The notes under the pieces: model-generated
The model's database searches: none
Told to the model about the DNA's origin: nothing
The model's input: the letters and a program-made list of their open reading frames with translations, nothing else
Assembly (NCBI GenBank): GCA_020629315.1
Contig: JAHDDO010000013.1
Span: 34,689-98,688 of the forward strand
From: Saprospiraceae bacterium
GTDB lineage: Bacteria; Bacteroidota; Bacteroidia; Chitinophagales; Saprospiraceae
Length of the DNA: 64,000 nt
Reading direction: 5' to 3'
Translations under genes and position numbers: made by a program
Part shown: piece by piece, positions 62,801-64,000 of the stretch
Position numbering within the stretch: position 1 is the stretch's first letter
Layout of the letters: each line of letters opens with the position of its first letter

Positions 62801-64000
62801 TTAACTACATGACCAATCAAACAGATATTCCTTGGTCAGACAGCAATATTGGAAAACTAGTTTTTGTATCTACAGATGATAAAAGTGTAAGTGCTGATTT
62901 TACTGTTGATTATGATGCTTTCGAATCAGGTGAATGGAACGAGTTAGAGGTGGAAATTACAGATGCTGTTTTTTCTGGGACAGAAGAAGATCTTTCTGAT
63001 GTTTTATCTTCCTTAGCATATATTGCTATTCAAGTTGAGTTTATAGTAGGAGGGAATACAGGAGATTGTGATAATATAGAATACTTCAGTCTTGCAGATA
63101 TCCAATTTGAATGCCCCGCCTCGAATGAACGACCTAAGGCAAAAACGGGCTTGAGTGAAATTTCTTCTCAAAGTTCACAATTCCTCAAGATCAATCTTGT
63201 CATTGATGACGTTCCTGGTTTATTCGAAAGAGTTAACTGGGCAGAGGTGATTACGTATAGTGATGCCTTTGTTTACCTGCCAAAAGATGAAGATGATTTT
63301 CCGGAAGGCTTTACTAACAAGAAAGAAACGGATGATGAAATAGATGATGATTCTATTGGAGGCGATGATGACCCAAGGGATCAGGATCGTCGAGATTTGG
63401 CAAGAGTTGCCTTATGTAATGGTATTGATGGGTTTATAGAAGGGCCTGAAGATGACCTTGCTTGTTTAGGTGAAGATGCTGAATTTACTGTGGTAGTCAC
63501 AGATGATATTAACCCTGTGCGATGGGAGTATAGTTTGGATGAAATTTCTTGGCTTGCCATTGATCACAATTTGGATGGTGATGATAATGATCGGACATTA
63601 CTTGTACCTAATGCACTCTTTGCAGATCAAACAGTTTATGTGAGGGCCATTTATGAGGGACCTTGTAATGAAACGTCTCCGACCGCAGCGGTTATTCTAA
63701 ATGGGAATAACGGTAGTATTGCTTGTAATGATCAGATAAATGTGACGCTTGATGCAAACTGTGAAGGAGGATTGCGTCCTGATATGTTATTAGAGGGCTT
63801 TGCCTATGGTAGTTATACTCTATTAATCGATGGAGAAGAGTCATATGCTGATCACGCTTATGACATTTTTGATCCATTGGAACTTGCTACCCTTTTACAT
63901 AGAGGGCCTGTAGTCTATATGATCACGGACGAATGTGGAAATTTGTGTTGGGGCGAGGTTGTTGTAGAAGACAAGCTTCCATTATTTTTAGATTGCAATG
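59893..64000 (+). CDS. Large SprB-repeat adhesin-like secreted protein (3' end outside window)
   Basis: ATG 59893 opens a frame that stays open to the window end (1369 codons). The signal peptide ends near MAQC (about residue 20). At least three SprB-type repeats follow, around residues 500-535, 566-616 and 646-692, with patterns such as L-x-x-G-x-Y-x-x-x-x-x-D-x-x-G-C. A DUF11-like segment (about 791-863; LAIRKRVSVPGKVYAPGDTVNFDIEVFNQGT) comes next, then further beta-sandwich regions rich in Asp and Cys. SprB is the mobile adhesin of Flavobacterium gliding, exported by the type IX system. A gliding-associated C-terminal domain would be expected beyond the window. Confidence 0.85.
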   Translation, partial: MRNLILLKFFILNLWGIEIMAQCHLDAEFSYRRFTCEMDTVYHLSVQTEKEIQSIYLPDLDIFSSVEYLTLQEAPSLLRVEIVLTDGCSEQYVVSDYESYLMSQKEASLSGIDQSNNGKIIYDLAMSLDTKYGDLDNDGSDGSVHEVTYYSKKEDAVMGVSALDPMLEGSVGDTVYVRMEQDEMCGVISMLRMAPVQICFVVSESCDDGQFIFLDPQICSAGGSIEIPHEGDYELQKLNDDTGLFEQRNDLLNCRNDSCFIESIEEGNYRIYFDYVDADGNDQEGIGLYDIQAVNPQVYIPSDQLCPSDGVVEIRTNPKGGELIGEGIIGSYSVNSNQFFQIDLGILDDPEEYDYVYQYKQYQQSNLTCQKESTVSFDLLLGPEVDIDTEELSSCTGSEIRIKPDVSGGSNFTYKWYSPTGSLISNSEELVIEDFSLEGEYIVEVENENMCSARDTVLINKWDLPEIAIDNDLEKLCFGSEEGIVEVVVTDPVDGLDYEIKWNTGATTFTIANLKAGTYTATVTDSRGCQSPIEATIEEYPELVIDCPLSGELTVDCHGDIISNLFISVIGGAPPYRFILNDELVDDSSLENLLPGKYTLEIEDQSGCDALCEFDIDEPDVVDIRVETIDGISCFQESDGSVEVIVSGGVPPYKIEWETGDDTFVLGDLAAGKYSFTVEDSRGCEKEGDVSVTEPSPLFADDQAIDICFNAPLTIEGNPQGGTGDYENHKWEIIGAGTTLMTLSHLLVNESEVSIDTKTLEEGTARIQYSFKDENGCEASSLIDIRISNCFDLAIRKRVSVPGKVYAPGDTVNFDIEVFNQGTISAYGLTVQDEPGEGLIFYTSLNTADITGNEEDWLQQLPTSACEVQFDFSFDKHGWTAVNNSWDGTDLGSVVHNGSGFSNPVGDPVTECEIVGDGSFQSNIAPPIAENKPYILQVDPSGGTAYFRSAHLGGIDGVDLLGGSMSWSFFNYMTNQTDIPWSDSNIGKLVFVSTDDKSVSADFTVDYDAFESGEWNELEVEITDAVFSGTEEDLSDVLSSLAYIAIQVEFIVGGNTGDCDNIEYFSLADIQFECPASNERPKAKTGLSEISSQSSQFLKINLVIDDVPGLFERVNWAEVITYSDAFVYLPKDEDDFPEGFTNKKETDDEIDDDSIGGDDDPRDQDRRDLARVALCNGIDGFIEGPEDDLACLGEDAEFTVVVTDDINPVRWEYSLDEISWLAIDHNLDGDDNDRTLLVPNALFADQTVYVRAIYEGPCNETSPTAAVILNGNNGSIACNDQINVTLDANCEGGLRPDMLLEGFAYGSYTLLIDGEESYADHAYDIFDPLELATLLHRGPVVYMITDECGNLCWGEVVVEDKLPLFLDCN

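Noticed and set aside
1..64000. CRISPR arrays, tRNA or rRNA genes, insertion sequences, prophage genes
   Set aside because: I scanned all intergenic gaps by eye and saw no direct repeat arrays, cloverleaf-like genes, transposase frames or phage genes.

Overview
The window comes from a member of the Bacteroidota, most likely the Saprospiria. It carries type IX secretion (T9SS) components and cargo: a PorZ homologue with a C-terminal sorting domain, a 716-residue protein with a sorting domain, and a SprB-repeat adhesin. It also has a RemB/Wzi-like outer-membrane protein, a UpxY-type NusG paralogue, AT-rich DNA, few strong Shine-Dalgarno sites, and several start regions with TAnnTTTG-like -7 boxes. 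I see no rRNA, tRNA, CRISPR array, insertion sequence or phage gene, and no gap above 300 bases without a gene. The longest gap is 59646-59892, which holds a candidate structured RNA.

Layout. (1) 1-18.2 kb is mostly core genes: a TlpA-like thioredoxin (cut by the window edge), a YbhN/UPF0104 membrane protein, an Nfu Fe-S carrier, an inositol-monophosphatase-family enzyme, an ABC-type permease and a T9SS-sorted secreted protein. A leftward dnaN-nadD-porZ cluster faces a rightward block of an inactive-looking M16 protein, mreB-mreC-mreD-mrdA, folA and a DUF2851 gene. (2) 18.2-46.3 kb is one long rightward exopolysaccharide (EPS) locus of about 27 tightly packed genes. It starts at lpxK and ends at a WbqC-family gene, and many junctions overlap by 1-4 bases. 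(3) 46.4-59.6 kb is mixed housekeeping: YgiQ radical SAM protein, an FG-GAP/ASPIC lipoprotein, two pseudouridine synthases, an M15 peptidase lipoprotein, a thioredoxin-like protein, DinB, ComF, HtrA and ThiL. (4) 59.9 kb to the end is the first 1369 codons of a large SprB-repeat adhesin that runs off the window.

The most interesting system is the EPS locus. It encodes a complete route from sulfate to PAPS (cysC, cysD, cysN) but no sulfite-producing or sulfite-reducing gene, together with four different sulfotransferases. It also has GDP-mannose synthesis (manC) and a close homologue of plant GDP-mannose 3,5-epimerase with all four catalytic residues in register, so GDP-L-galactose is a likely precursor. 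Other parts are a UDP-GlcNAc 2-epimerase, a WbpB/WbpD-like pair, two flippases, a Wzy-like polymerase, a Wzz-like chain-length protein, four glycosyltransferases and two deacetylase-type enzymes. I infer that the locus makes a sulfated, probably L-galactose-containing, extracellular polysaccharide. Control elements visible in the DNA include a perfect 10-bp-arm palindrome abutting the start codon of a winged-helix/degenerate nucleotidyltransferase regulator, and a pair of mutually exclusive hairpins just after the UpxY antiterminator gene and before cysC.
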